From Pelomonas sp041914785 (GTDB lineage Bacteria; Pseudomonadota; Gammaproteobacteria; Burkholderiales; Burkholderiaceae_C), in assembly GCA_041914785.1 (NCBI GenBank), contig JAYSCT010000005.1:1-64000 (forward strand): a DNA stretch of 64,000 bases. The letters are read 5' to 3'. A model generated the notes under the pieces. That model ran no database searches. It was not told the DNA's origin and was given only the letters and a program-made list of their open reading frames with translations. The position numbers were made by a program, and so were the translations under genes. This document shows, in pieces, positions 40,909 through 48,612 of this stretch; position 1 is the stretch's first letter, and each line of letters starts with the position of its first letter.

Positions 40909-42230
40909 CGACGGCCCTGCACGCCCCCGACGACCTGCGCCGCAGCCTGCAGCGCGTGCGCACCGTCGCCACGCTGGGCCGCGTGGTGCAGGCCGGCGGC
41001 ACGCTGCTGCGCGTGACGGGCGTGCCGGCCCGCGTGGGGCAGAGCTGCCGCGTGTTCGACGCGCAGCGGCCGCACGAGCCCGGCCTGCTGGCCGAGGTCA
41101 TCGGCTTCCAGGGCCACGAGGCGGTGCTGGCGCCGCTGGGGTCGCTGCAGGGCGTGCCCGTGGGGGCGGCCGTGGAGGTGCTGCAGGAGAAGGCCCAGCT
41201 GCCCAGCGGCTCGGGCCTGCTGGGCCGGGTCATCGACGCCTTCGGCCAGCCGCTGGACGGCGGCCCGCCGGTGACCCACCTGCCGCGCGTGCCGCTGTAC
41301 CGCGACGCGCCGCCGCCGCTGCAGCGCCGCCCCGTGCACGCGCCGCTGGTGTGCGGCGTGCGCGCCATCGATGCGCTGCTGACGGTGGGCGAGGGCCAGC
41401 GTGTGGGCATCTTCGCGATGGCCGGTGGCGGCAAGTCCACGCTGCTGGGCATGCTGGCGCGCAGCACGCGCGCCGAGGTCAATGTCATCGGCCTCATCGG
41501 CGAGCGCGGCCGCGAGGTGCGCGAGTTCCTGGAAGACAGCCTGGGCGCCGAAGGACTGGCGCGCTCGGTCGTCGTCGTCTCCACGTCCGACCGGCCGGCG
41601 CTGGAGCGCGTGCGTGCGGCCTATGCGGCCACGGCCATCGCCGAGGGCTTTCGCGCGCAGGGCGCCCGCGTCGTGCTGATGATGGACTCGGTGACCCGCT
41701 TCGCGCGCGGCCTGCGCGAGATCGGCCTGGCCGCGCACGAGCCGGCCGTGCGGCGCGGCTACCCGCCGTCGGTGTTCGCCGAGCTGCCGCGGCTGTTCGA
41801 GCGTGCCGGCAACGATGCGCACGGCAGCATCACCGCGTTCTACACGGTGCTGGCCGAGGATGAGGAGGGCAGCGACCCCGTGGCCGAGGAGGTGCGCTCC
41901 ATCCTGGACGGCCACCTCGTGCTGTCGCGCGCGCTGGCGCAGGCGCAGCACTACCCCGCCATAGACGTGCTCGCCAGCGCCAGCCGGGTGTTCACGCGCG
42001 TCACGTCGCCCGAACAGCAGCGCGACGCGGCGCAGCTGCGCGCGCTGATGGCGCGGCACAAGGAGGTCGAGTTCCTGCTGCGCGTGGGCGAGTACCAGGC
42101 CGGCAGCGACCCGCTGGCCGACCAGGCCATCGAGCGCATGCCGCAGATCAAGGCCTTGCTGCAGCAGGGCTCGCACGAGCCCGCCGACTGGGACGGCTGC
42201 CTGCAGCACCTGCGGGAGATCGTGGCATGA
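40905..42230 (+). CDS. sctN: T3SS ATPase SctN
   Basis: The 441-residue ATPase that unfolds and releases substrates from chaperones. F1-beta/FliI-like features: Walker A AGGGKST at about 173-179, GLIGERGREVREFLED, Walker B VVLMMDSVTRFA, YPPSVFAELPRLFERAG and the arginine-finger region IDVLASASRVFTRV. It begins with GTG, translationally coupled to sctL, and ends overlapping sctO (ATGA). All catalytic residues are present. Confidence 0.97.
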   Translation: MTTALHAPDDLRRSLQRVRTVATLGRVVQAGGTLLRVTGVPARVGQSCRVFDAQRPHEPGLLAEVIGFQGHEAVLAPLGSLQGVPVGAAVEVLQEKAQLPSGSGLLGRVIDAFGQPLDGGPPVTHLPRVPLYRDAPPPLQRRPVHAPLVCGVRAIDALLTVGEGQRVGIFAMAGGGKSTLLGMLARSTRAEVNVIGLIGERGREVREFLEDSLGAEGLARSVVVVSTSDRPALERVRAAYAATAIAEGFRAQGARVVLMMDSVTRFARGLREIGLAAHEPAVRRGYPPSVFAELPRLFERAGNDAHGSITAFYTVLAEDEEGSDPVAEEVRSILDGHLVLSRALAQAQHYPAIDVLASASRVFTRVTSPEQQRDAAQLRALMARHKEVEFLLRVGEYQAGSDPLADQAIERMPQIKALLQQGSHEPADWDGCLQHLREIVA

Positions 42231-42706
42231 GCGCGCCCACGCTGCCCGACGCCGACGCACGCCAGTGGCTGCGCCTGCGCCAGCTGCGCGTGCAGCGCGC
42301 GCGCCAGGCGCTGGCCCGCGCGATGGACGCGGAGCGCGCCGCCCGCGCCACCGTCGAGGCCTGCGAGCTGCGCATCGCCCAGGGCCAGGCGCGGCTGACG
42401 GCGCTGGCGCGGCACTGGGGCGGCGCCGGCAGTGCCGGGCTGCCGCGCTGGCATGCCCAGATCGAGGCGCACCGGGAGATGCTCGCCGAGCGCCTGGAGC
42501 GCGACGAGTACGCGCTGCTGGACCACCAGGACGACTGGCGGCAGACGCAGACCGACGTGGCACGCTGCCGCACCGAGCTCGCCCGCGCCCAAGCCCGCGA
42601 GGCGGCCGTGGACGCCACCATCACCGACCAGCGCCGCCTGCAACGCCAGGCCCGCGAGCAGCAGGCCGAGCTGGAGGCGGAGGACATCTTCCGCACCTTG
42701 CACTGA
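42227..42706 (+). CDS. sctO: T3SS central stalk protein SctO
   Basis: A 159-residue, almost wholly alpha-helical coiled-coil protein (LRQLRVQRARQALARAMDAERAARATVEACELRIAQGQ; CRTELARAQAREAAVDATITDQRRLQRQAREQQAELEAED). It sits directly after sctN, where SctO (YscO/FliJ) is always found. SctO inserts as a stalk into the ATPase hexamer. Charge pattern and size fit; sequence identity in this family is low. Confidence 0.82.
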   Translation: MSAPTLPDADARQWLRLRQLRVQRARQALARAMDAERAARATVEACELRIAQGQARLTALARHWGGAGSAGLPRWHAQIEAHREMLAERLERDEYALLDHQDDWRQTQTDVARCRTELARAQAREAAVDATITDQRRLQRQAREQQAELEAEDIFRTLH

Positions 42707-42716
42707 TACCGCCGTG

Positions 42717-43274
42717 ATGCTGTCCCTGTTCTCTTCCTCGCTGGGTGCGCTGCTGCGCCAGGCCCGGCCCGGTGCGCGGCCCGACGACGCGCCGCCGGAC
42801 GCCGGCGCCGCCGAGCGCGACTGGCGTGGTGCCTACCAGCGGCTGCAGGCGCAGGCACCGGAGCCCGCGGATCCCCAGGCGCCTGATACGCCACTGCCGC
42901 TGCAGCCCGCGGCCGCGCGCAGCGAGGCCCCGGCGCCCGCGCCCGACCTGCCACCAGCCGCGGCGTTGCCGCCCACGCCGACGGTGCAGCGCGTGGAGGC
43001 GCTGCTGGCGCAGGCGCCGATGGCGCCGCAACGCGTGTGGCAGGTCGAGCTGCCGTCTGCCGGCGCGGGCTGGCAGCTGCGCGTGGAGCAGGCCCAGCCG
43101 CAGGCGCCGCTGCTGCTGGAGCTGCGCGTGCCGGCCGTGCTGCAGCCCCAGGCGCGGCGCCAGCTGGCCGACCTGGACAAGCGCCTGCGTGACACCGGCC
43201 ACGATGTACTGGCCTCGCGGCTGCAGCCGGCCGTGGCCGGGCGGCTGCGCCGCGTCGATGAGGTGCAGCCATGA
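42717..43274 (+). CDS. T3SS SctP/HpaP-like protein
   Basis: A 185-residue Pro/Ala-rich protein. The first half is disordered (EPADPQAPDTPLPLQPAAARSEAPAPAPDL); the second half is a small globular domain (VWQVELPSAGAGWQLRVEQAQPQAPLLLELRVPAVLQPQARRQLADLDKRL) of the kind found at the C-terminus of needle-length or specificity proteins of the HpaP/YscP/FliK group. The place after sctO agrees. A GTG one codon upstream could also start it. No gene symbol is given because a ruler function is inferred. Confidence 0.6.
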   Translation: MLSLFSSSLGALLRQARPGARPDDAPPDAGAAERDWRGAYQRLQAQAPEPADPQAPDTPLPLQPAAARSEAPAPAPDLPPAAALPPTPTVQRVEALLAQAPMAPQRVWQVELPSAGAGWQLRVEQAQPQAPLLLELRVPAVLQPQARRQLADLDKRLRDTGHDVLASRLQPAVAGRLRRVDEVQP

Positions 43275-44146
43275 GCGGCATCGCGGCCATCCAGGCCATC
43301 AACCCCGCCGAGTCCGTGCAGGCGTGGCTGCAGGCCGCTGCCGCCAGCGAGGCCGAGGTGGCGGCGCTGGCGCAGGCGCCGGAGCTGCCGCAGGCGGCGT
43401 TGTCGCTGCCCGGCCCCGTGGGCGAGGCCAGCGCCGCACAGCCGTCCACCCTGCTCGCGCAGCCGCTGGATGCGCCGGCCGCGGTGCAGCCGCTGGCACC
43501 CGCGCTGCTGACGCCGCTGGCGCTTCAGCAAGGCCCCGAGCTGCGCTGGCGCGTGCAGGACGCCGCCGCGTGGCGCGCGCTGTTTGCCACAGCCGATGAG
43601 GACGACACGGCGGATGCGTCGCCCGCCGAGCCCGACGCGCAGGCGCCGGCCGAGGACATCCCCCCTTGGGCCCAGGTGCTGCTGGCGCGGCTGCGCGAGG
43701 CTGCGCAGGCGCCGGCCTCGGCCGCGCCGCTGCGGCCGGCGCTGCAGGCCTGGCGCGCCGGCCTGCCCGTGCTGCTGGCGAGCCCGTCGGGGCTGGCCAG
43801 CCTGCAGCCCGGCCGTGACGGCGCCAGCTGGTGCTGGCGGCGCTGGCCGGCCCGCTGGCGCCAGGCGCGCCCGGCCACCGGCGAGCGCTGGTGGGCGGTG
43901 CGCCTGGGCCTGGCCGCGCAGGGCCGCCCGCGCACGCTGCGTGAGCTGGGCGGTGCGCTGCGGCTGGCGCCGGGCCAGGTGAGCTGCGAGCTGCGGCTGG
44001 ACGGCACCGCGCCGGGCATCGCGCAGTGGACCGAGGTGCTGGTGCAGGCGCCGGCCAGCGCCAGCCTGCGCGGGCTGCTGGGCGCGCGGCCGTCGCTGAC
44101 CTGGCTGCTCTGCAACCAGCCGCTGTGGCCGGTGGAGGCTGCATGA
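43271..44146 (+). CDS. T3SS-operon protein of unknown function
   Basis: A 291-residue protein joined to its neighbours by ATGA overlaps on both sides. The first 130 residues are Ala/Pro-rich and acidic; the C-terminal half has a compact domain with many Trp and Arg residues (WCWRRWPARWRQARPATGERWWAVRLGLAAQGRPRTL) and CELRLDGTAPGIAQW. No T3SS core family is recognised. It might be a second FliK/SctP-like module (the disordered-then-globular plan is similar) or an assembly factor specific to this system. Confidence 0.6.
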   Translation: MSGIAAIQAINPAESVQAWLQAAAASEAEVAALAQAPELPQAALSLPGPVGEASAAQPSTLLAQPLDAPAAVQPLAPALLTPLALQQGPELRWRVQDAAAWRALFATADEDDTADASPAEPDAQAPAEDIPPWAQVLLARLREAAQAPASAAPLRPALQAWRAGLPVLLASPSGLASLQPGRDGASWCWRRWPARWRQARPATGERWWAVRLGLAAQGRPRTLRELGGALRLAPGQVSCELRLDGTAPGIAQWTEVLVQAPASASLRGLLGARPSLTWLLCNQPLWPVEAA

Positions 44147-45204
44147 ATCGCTTCGACACCGACCTGCTGCATGCGCTAGGTGACCTGGACGACGCGCTGG
44201 CCGTGCTGGACGGCGAGTTCCTCGTCGCGCTGAATGCGCCCATGCAGGCGCTGCTGCCCGGCGACGCCGGCGGCCTGGCGGCCGACTGGGCACAGATGCT
44301 GCCGGGCCTGGCCAGCGCGCTGGCCGCGCCGCTGGGCGAACGCCGCCGTTGCGGTGTCAGCGGCGAGTACCTGGCCCAGCGCGTGGCGCTGGATGCGCGC
44401 CACGTGCTGCTGCGCCTGGTGGATGAGCGCGCGCGCCTGCACCACCTGCAGCGCCAGCTGGACGACCGCGAAGGCCTGCTGTTCACGTCGCGCTCGCTGA
44501 CCGTCAGCGAGATGGGCAGCGTGCTGGCGCACGAGCTGAACCAGCCCATCGGCGCCACGGCCAACCTGCTGCGCGGCCTGAAGCTGCGCCTGGCACGCCG
44601 CCACCCCGACAGCACCGACGAACTCGCCGCGCTGGACAAGGCCGTGGCGCAGGTGACGTACGCCAGCCAGATCATCGGCCGGGTGCGCGAGTACACGCAG
44701 TCGCGCCAGCCCAAGGCCGAGCGGCTGGACCTGGGCGCGCTGGTGCACCAGAGCCTGGCGCTGCTGGACTGGGACCTGCAGCGCGAGGCCGTGCAGCTGG
44801 CGCTGCGCCTGCCCGATGCGCCCGTGCCGGTGCAGGGCGACGCCGTGATGCTGCAGCAGGTGCTCATCAACCTGCTGCGCAACGCGCTCGACGCGCTGCG
44901 GCTGGACCGGCCTGCCGCGCCGCTCATCGACATCGAGCTGCGCGTGGAGGCCGGCCGTGCCGAGCTGCGCGTGGGCGACAACGGCCCCGGCATCACGCCG
45001 CAGACCGAAGCCAGGCTGTTCCTGCCGTTCAGCTCCACCAAGCCCAACGGCATGGGGCTGGGCCTGTCCATCTGCCGCTCGCTGATCGAGATGCACCAGG
45101 GGCGCCTCTGGTTCACGCGGCGCGACGCGGGCGGCTGCTGCTTCCACTTCGCGTTGCCGGTGCTGGCCGCCGCAACGCCCCCGACCTTGGAGAAGACCGC
45201 ATGA
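44143..45204 (+). CDS. Sensor histidine kinase in the T3SS operon
   Basis: A 353-residue cytoplasmic histidine kinase of the FixL/NtrB-like class. A divergent PAS-like sensor (residues ~10-95) and a coiled coil lead to the H-box AHELNQPIGATANLL with H130, then N-box LINLLRNALDAL, GDNGPGI and GMGLGLSICRSLIEMHQGRLWF. HELNQP is the hallmark of kinases that partner FixJ-type regulators such as the one encoded immediately downstream (ATGA overlap). The signal is unknown; a cytoplasmic sensor could read secretion activity or redox state. Confidence 0.9.
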   Translation: MNRFDTDLLHALGDLDDALAVLDGEFLVALNAPMQALLPGDAGGLAADWAQMLPGLASALAAPLGERRRCGVSGEYLAQRVALDARHVLLRLVDERARLHHLQRQLDDREGLLFTSRSLTVSEMGSVLAHELNQPIGATANLLRGLKLRLARRHPDSTDELAALDKAVAQVTYASQIIGRVREYTQSRQPKAERLDLGALVHQSLALLDWDLQREAVQLALRLPDAPVPVQGDAVMLQQVLINLLRNALDALRLDRPAAPLIDIELRVEAGRAELRVGDNGPGITPQTEARLFLPFSSTKPNGMGLGLSICRSLIEMHQGRLWFTRRDAGGCCFHFALPVLAAATPPTLEKTA

Positions 45205-45842
45205 CCCCTCGCCAGATCTACGTGGTGGACGACAACCACGAGTTCCGTGACTCGCTGCGCTTCTGGCTGGAAGGCTTCGGCTGCCAGGTGCGCGACTGGG
45301 GCGACCCGCGCGACGCGCTGCAGTCGCTGGCCCGCGTGGCCGTGGGCACCACCTGGCCCGAGTCCACCTGCCTGATGCTGGACGTGCGCATGCCTGAGCT
45401 GTCGGGGCTGGACCTGCACGACGCGCTGCGCGAGCGCGGCATCCACCTGCCCGTCATCTACATGAGCGGCCATGCCGACGTGCCGCTGGCCGTGGCCGCG
45501 ATGCAGAAGCGCGGCGCCGTGTCGCTGCTGGAGAAGCCGCTGGACGACGCGGCGCTGAGCGCGGCGCTGGACCGCGCCTTCGCGCCCACCGAGCTGGACC
45601 TGGGCGACGACGCCGACGTGGAAGGCTCGCGCGAGGAGTTCGAGCGCCGGCTGCAGCTGCTGTCGCCGCGTGAGCGCCAGGTGCTGTCGCTGGTCGTCAA
45701 GGGGCTGATGAACAAGCACATTGCCGACGAGATCAAGCTGTCGCTGAAAAGCGTGGAGCTGTACCGCTCGCGCGGCATGCGCAAGATGAAGTGCCGCTCG
45801 GTGACGGAGCTGACCCGCATGATGGTCAGCCGCCGGGCATGA
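45201..45842 (+). CDS. FixJ/LuxR-type response regulator in the T3SS operon
   Basis: A 213-residue regulator: receiver domain with DD at 10-11, phosphoacceptor D61 in LMLDVRMPE, T/S switch in YMSGHAD and K in LLEKPLDD; then a LuxR/GerE helix-turn-helix (LSPRERQVLSLVVKGLMNKHIADEIKLSLKSVELYRSRGMRKM). It is the only sequence-specific transcription factor in the T3SS cluster, so it is the obvious candidate to bind the recurring inverted-repeat promoters at 12.1, 29.6, 48.5 and 50.2 kb. FixJ-family proteins bind as dimers to such repeats. The link is inference. Confidence 0.92.
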   Translation: MTPRQIYVVDDNHEFRDSLRFWLEGFGCQVRDWGDPRDALQSLARVAVGTTWPESTCLMLDVRMPELSGLDLHDALRERGIHLPVIYMSGHADVPLAVAAMQKRGAVSLLEKPLDDAALSAALDRAFAPTELDLGDDADVEGSREEFERRLQLLSPRERQVLSLVVKGLMNKHIADEIKLSLKSVELYRSRGMRKMKCRSVTELTRMMVSRRA

Positions 45843-46105
45843 CGGTGAGCCCCTCGCCCGGTCTTGCCCCGCTGCACGCGGGCCAGCCCAGTCGGTCTTG
45901 CAGACCGCGCAGCCGACGGAGCGGCTGCTCTTCGGCAGGCACGGCAAGTCCACGGGACTTGCCGTGTCCGGCCTCAGCCCCCGAGGGGACGGCGATGCGT
46001 GCGGCATCGAGCCGCCCGCACATCGCCCGGCGGGCCGGCTTGGGGCGGCCCGGCGCTCGGCCCGACTGCGTGCGGACGCGCTCCGAACTGGGAGACCTGA
46101 GATGA
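45839..46105 (+). CDS. Possible small ORF between the regulator and sctQ
   Basis: An 88-codon frame whose ATG overlaps the stop of the regulator (ATGA, 45839-45842) and whose stop overlaps the ATG of sctQ (ATGA, 46102-46105), exactly the coupling used throughout the operon. Its protein is Ser/Pro/Arg-rich (PSRSCRPRSRRSGCSSAGTA) and looks like non-coding frame composition, and two hairpins lie inside it. It could be a leader that couples translation across the hairpins rather than a functional protein. Confidence 0.3.
   Translation: MTVSPSPGLAPLHAGQPSRSCRPRSRRSGCSSAGTASPRDLPCPASAPEGTAMRAASSRPHIARRAGLGRPGARPDCVRTRSELGDLR
45893..45966 (+). promoter_or_regulatory. Two intercistronic hairpins before sctQ
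   Basis: A small hairpin CGGTCT-TGC-AGACCG (45893-45907) is followed by a strong one: CACGGCAAGTCC (45940-45951), loop ACG, GGACTTGCCGTG (45955-45966), a perfect 12-bp stem. No T-run follows. Position between the two-component genes and sctQRST suggests an attenuator, RNase processing site or mRNA-stability element that sets the ratio of regulator to export-gate proteins. Confidence 0.6.
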
Positions 46106-46785
46106 GTTCGATCCCGCACGCATTCGCGCATGCGGCCCGCTGGCAGTTCGTCGCGGGGCCGGCGCGGCTCGCCGTGCGCGCCGACGGTTTCGAGGCTGCC
46201 GAGCAGCAGCCCTGCGCCGCCGAGGCGGCCGTCGTGCTCGACCTGGCCGGTGAGCTGCTGGATGCGCTGGCCGCGGTGGGGCTCGACGTGGACGCGCCGT
46301 GGCAATGGCTGGAGACACAGAGCGACGACCCGCCTGGCCTGGCACAGGCCCGTTGGCAGGGGTTGGCCGCCGAGGCCCGGCTGGCGCTGCCCTGGGCGGC
46401 GCTGCATGCGCTGCCCACGACGCCGGACGTGCCGGGCCTGCTGTGGGAGCCGGTGGCCGCCGAATGCGTGCTGGCGCACTGGTCGTTGACCGATGACGAC
46501 GTGGCGGCGCTGGAGCCCGGCGGCCTGCTGCTGCTGGAAGCGCCCGTGGCGCCGCGTCTGCGCGCACGCGCCGAACCCGCCGGTGCCGACGAGCCGCCCT
46601 GGCAGCTGGTGGCGCGTTGGGATCAGCCGCTGGCGCTGGAGGTCGTGCTGGGCTGGCATGCCACGCCACCGGCCGCGCCGGTGGCCTGCCAGCTCATCCA
46701 CACCGCGCAGCCCGAGAGCGTGCGCGCCCGCGGCCGCCTGCTGCCCTGGGGCAGCGGGCAGGCGCTGCTCATCGAGGCAGTCTGA
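46102..46785 (+). CDS. sctQ: T3SS C-ring/sorting-platform protein SctQ
   Basis: A 227-residue protein directly before sctR, the standard place of SctQ (HrcQ/YscQ/FliN-like). SpoA-like strands can be seen in WSLTDDDVAALEPGGLLLLEAPVAP and in RARGRLLPWGSGQALLIEA. It is shorter than most full-length SctQ proteins (300 or more residues). The family is weakly conserved in its N-terminal half, so position carries much of the assignment. Its stop overlaps the sctR start (TGATG). Confidence 0.72.
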   Translation: MSSIPHAFAHAARWQFVAGPARLAVRADGFEAAEQQPCAAEAAVVLDLAGELLDALAAVGLDVDAPWQWLETQSDDPPGLAQARWQGLAAEARLALPWAALHALPTTPDVPGLLWEPVAAECVLAHWSLTDDDVAALEPGGLLLLEAPVAPRLRARAEPAGADEPPWQLVARWDQPLALEVVLGWHATPPAAPVACQLIHTAQPESVRARGRLLPWGSGQALLIEAV

Positions 46786-47444
46786 TGGACCTCAGCAGTT
46801 TCACCCCGGCGTCCGCGCTGCTCACCGTCGTGCTGCTGGCGCTGGCGCCGTTCGTGGCCGTCATGGTCACGTCGTTCACCAAGCTGGTGGTCGTGCTCAG
46901 CCTGCTGCGCAATGCGATGGGGCTGCAGCAGGTGCCGCCCAACGTCGTCATGAACGGGCTGGCGCTCATCCTCAGCATCTACGTGATGTACCCGGTGGGC
47001 GTGCAGATGCAGGAGCAGCTGGCCGACGTGCCCGCCACGGGCAAGGCGTCCACCAGCCAGCTCGTCGCCGCAGCCGACACCGCCAAGGAGCCGTTGCGGG
47101 AGTTCCTCATCAGGCACAGCCGGCCGCTGGAGCGGGCCTTCTTCCTGAAGACCGCGCAGCGCAGCCTCAAGCCCGAGCAGGCCCAGGCGCTGACCGAGCG
47201 CGACTTCCTCGTCATCGTGCCGGCCTTCACGGTCAGCGAGCTGACGGTGGCGTTCGAGATCGGTTTCCTGATCTTCCTGCCCTTCCTCGTCATCGACCTC
47301 GTCATCTCCAACATCCTGATGGCCATGGGCATGCAGATGCTGTCGCCCACCACCGTGTCACTGCCGTTCAAGCTGCTGCTGTTCGTGCTGATCGACGGCT
47401 GGGTCAAGCTCACCCACGGCCTCGTCCTCACGTACCAGACATGA
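46785..47444 (+). CDS. sctR: T3SS export-gate protein SctR
   Basis: A 219-residue HrcR/YscR/FliP-family membrane protein, core of the export-gate helical assembly. Conserved blocks: FTKLVVVLSLLRNAMGLQQVPPN, LERAFFLKTAQRSL, ERDFLVIVPAFTVSELTVAFEIGFLIFLPFLVIDLVISNILMAMGMQML and LPFKLLLFVLIDGW. Four membrane helices. It overlaps sctQ and sctS. Confidence 0.97.
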   Translation: MDLSSFTPASALLTVVLLALAPFVAVMVTSFTKLVVVLSLLRNAMGLQQVPPNVVMNGLALILSIYVMYPVGVQMQEQLADVPATGKASTSQLVAAADTAKEPLREFLIRHSRPLERAFFLKTAQRSLKPEQAQALTERDFLVIVPAFTVSELTVAFEIGFLIFLPFLVIDLVISNILMAMGMQMLSPTTVSLPFKLLLFVLIDGWVKLTHGLVLTYQT

Positions 47445-47716
47445 ACAGCGACGTCATCCAACTCACGCAGCAGGCGCTGTGGCTCGTGCTGCTGCTGTCG
47501 GCGCCGCCCATCCTCGTCGCGGCCGTCGTGGGCCTGGTGATCGCCTTCATCCAGGCCGCCACGCAGCTGCAGGAGCAGACGGTGCAGTACGTGGCCAAGT
47601 TCTTTGCCATCGTCGTCACGCTCTTCATCACCGCGTCGCTGCTTGGCGGCAGCCTGTACCGGCTGGGCGACAAGGTGTTCAGTGAGTTCCCGGGTCTCGT
47701 GAAGATTGCCCGCTGA
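47441..47716 (+). CDS. sctS: T3SS export-gate protein SctS
   Basis: A 91-residue HrcS/FliQ-family protein with two membrane helices (ALWLVLLLSAPPILVAAVVGLVIAFIQAATQLQEQT and FAIVVTLFITASLLGGSL). The QAATQLQEQTVQY segment between them is the family signature. Start overlaps the sctR stop (ATGA) and its stop overlaps the sctT start (TGATG). Confidence 0.96.
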   Translation: MNSDVIQLTQQALWLVLLLSAPPILVAAVVGLVIAFIQAATQLQEQTVQYVAKFFAIVVTLFITASLLGGSLYRLGDKVFSEFPGLVKIAR

Positions 47717-48501
47717 TGCTGTCGTTCTGGGTCGGGCACCCCACCGATGCGGTGCTGCTGCTGGGCCTGTGCACGATGCGCGTCGCCGTGGCGCTGCTGC
47801 TGGTGCCGCTGTTCACGCAGGACCTGATTCCCGCGCTGATCCGCAACGCGATGTTCCTCGCGCTGGGCCTGCTGGGCTTGCTGGTGCAGGACGTGCAGCC
47901 CATGGCGCTGAGCGGCTGGCAGTGGGCGCGCCTGTATGGCCGCGAGGCGCTGCTGGGTGCGGGCCTGGGCTTCCTGTATGCCGGCATGCTGTGGTCGTTC
48001 GAGATGGCGGGCCAGCTCATCGACAACAAGGTGGGCGCCACGCAGGCGCAGGTGATGGACCCGCTGTCCGGCCACCAGACCTCGCTGACCGGCGCCTTCC
48101 TCGCGCGGCTGGCCAGCTGGGTGTTCATGGCCTCCGGCGGCTTCCTGCTGTTTGCGGCGCTGCTGCTGGACAGCTACGCGCTGTGGCCCGTCAACGGCGG
48201 CTGGCAGCTGCTGCCGGCCGGCCGCCTGGCCTTCGAGGCGGAGCTGGGCCGCATGCTGCGCCTGGCCCTGCTGCTGGCCGCACCGTCGCTGGTGCTGCTG
48301 TACCTCGTGGACGGCGTGCTGGGCCTCGTCAACCGCTTCGCGCAGCAGCTCAACGTGTTCAGCCTGTCGATGTCGCTGAAGGCCGTGGTGGGCCACCTGG
48401 TGCTGCTGCTGCAGCTGGGCAGCCTGGTGGCGCTGCTGAACGAGGAGCTGCTGTCGCGGCCCACGGTCGTGCGCACGCTGCTGCAGCGCCTGTTCGGCTG
48501 A
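47716..48501 (+). CDS. sctT: T3SS export-gate protein SctT
   Basis: A 261-residue HrcT/FliR-family polytopic membrane protein that completes the export gate with SctR and SctS. Family features: FTQDLIPALIRNAMFLALGL, GREALLGAGLGFLYAGMLWSFEMAGQLIDNKVGATQAQVMDPLSGHQTS and LVLLYLVDGVLGLVNRFAQQLNVFSLSMSLKAVVG. It is the last core gene of the rightward operon; its stop codon touches the next proposed cargo promoter. Confidence 0.96.
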   Translation: MLSFWVGHPTDAVLLLGLCTMRVAVALLLVPLFTQDLIPALIRNAMFLALGLLGLLVQDVQPMALSGWQWARLYGREALLGAGLGFLYAGMLWSFEMAGQLIDNKVGATQAQVMDPLSGHQTSLTGAFLARLASWVFMASGGFLLFAALLLDSYALWPVNGGWQLLPAGRLAFEAELGRMLRLALLLAAPSLVLLYLVDGVLGLVNRFAQQLNVFSLSMSLKAVVGHLVLLLQLGSLVALLNEELLSRPTVVRTLLQRLFG

Positions 48502-48579
48502 CTGCGGCCGACCCTAGCGCCGCTGCGGCCACGACTAGCGGCGGCCGCAATTGCCCTGCGGCGCGCGACGGCCTGAAAT
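48502..48579 (+). promoter_or_regulatory. Proposed T3SS-cargo promoter, copy 3
   Basis: CTGCGGCCGACCCTA (48502-48516), 19 bases, TAGCGGCGGCCGCAA (48536-48550); 12 of 15 arm positions are complementary. TGAAAT (48574-48579) follows 24 bases after the arm as a candidate -10. The LysM/transglycosylase start codon is 33 bases beyond. The first arm shares GACTGCGGCCGACCCTAGCG (20 bases) exactly with the element at 29.6 kb. Confidence 0.6.
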
Positions 48580-48612
48580 GCCGTCATCGAGCATCACCGC
48601 ACAAGGTTCGCC

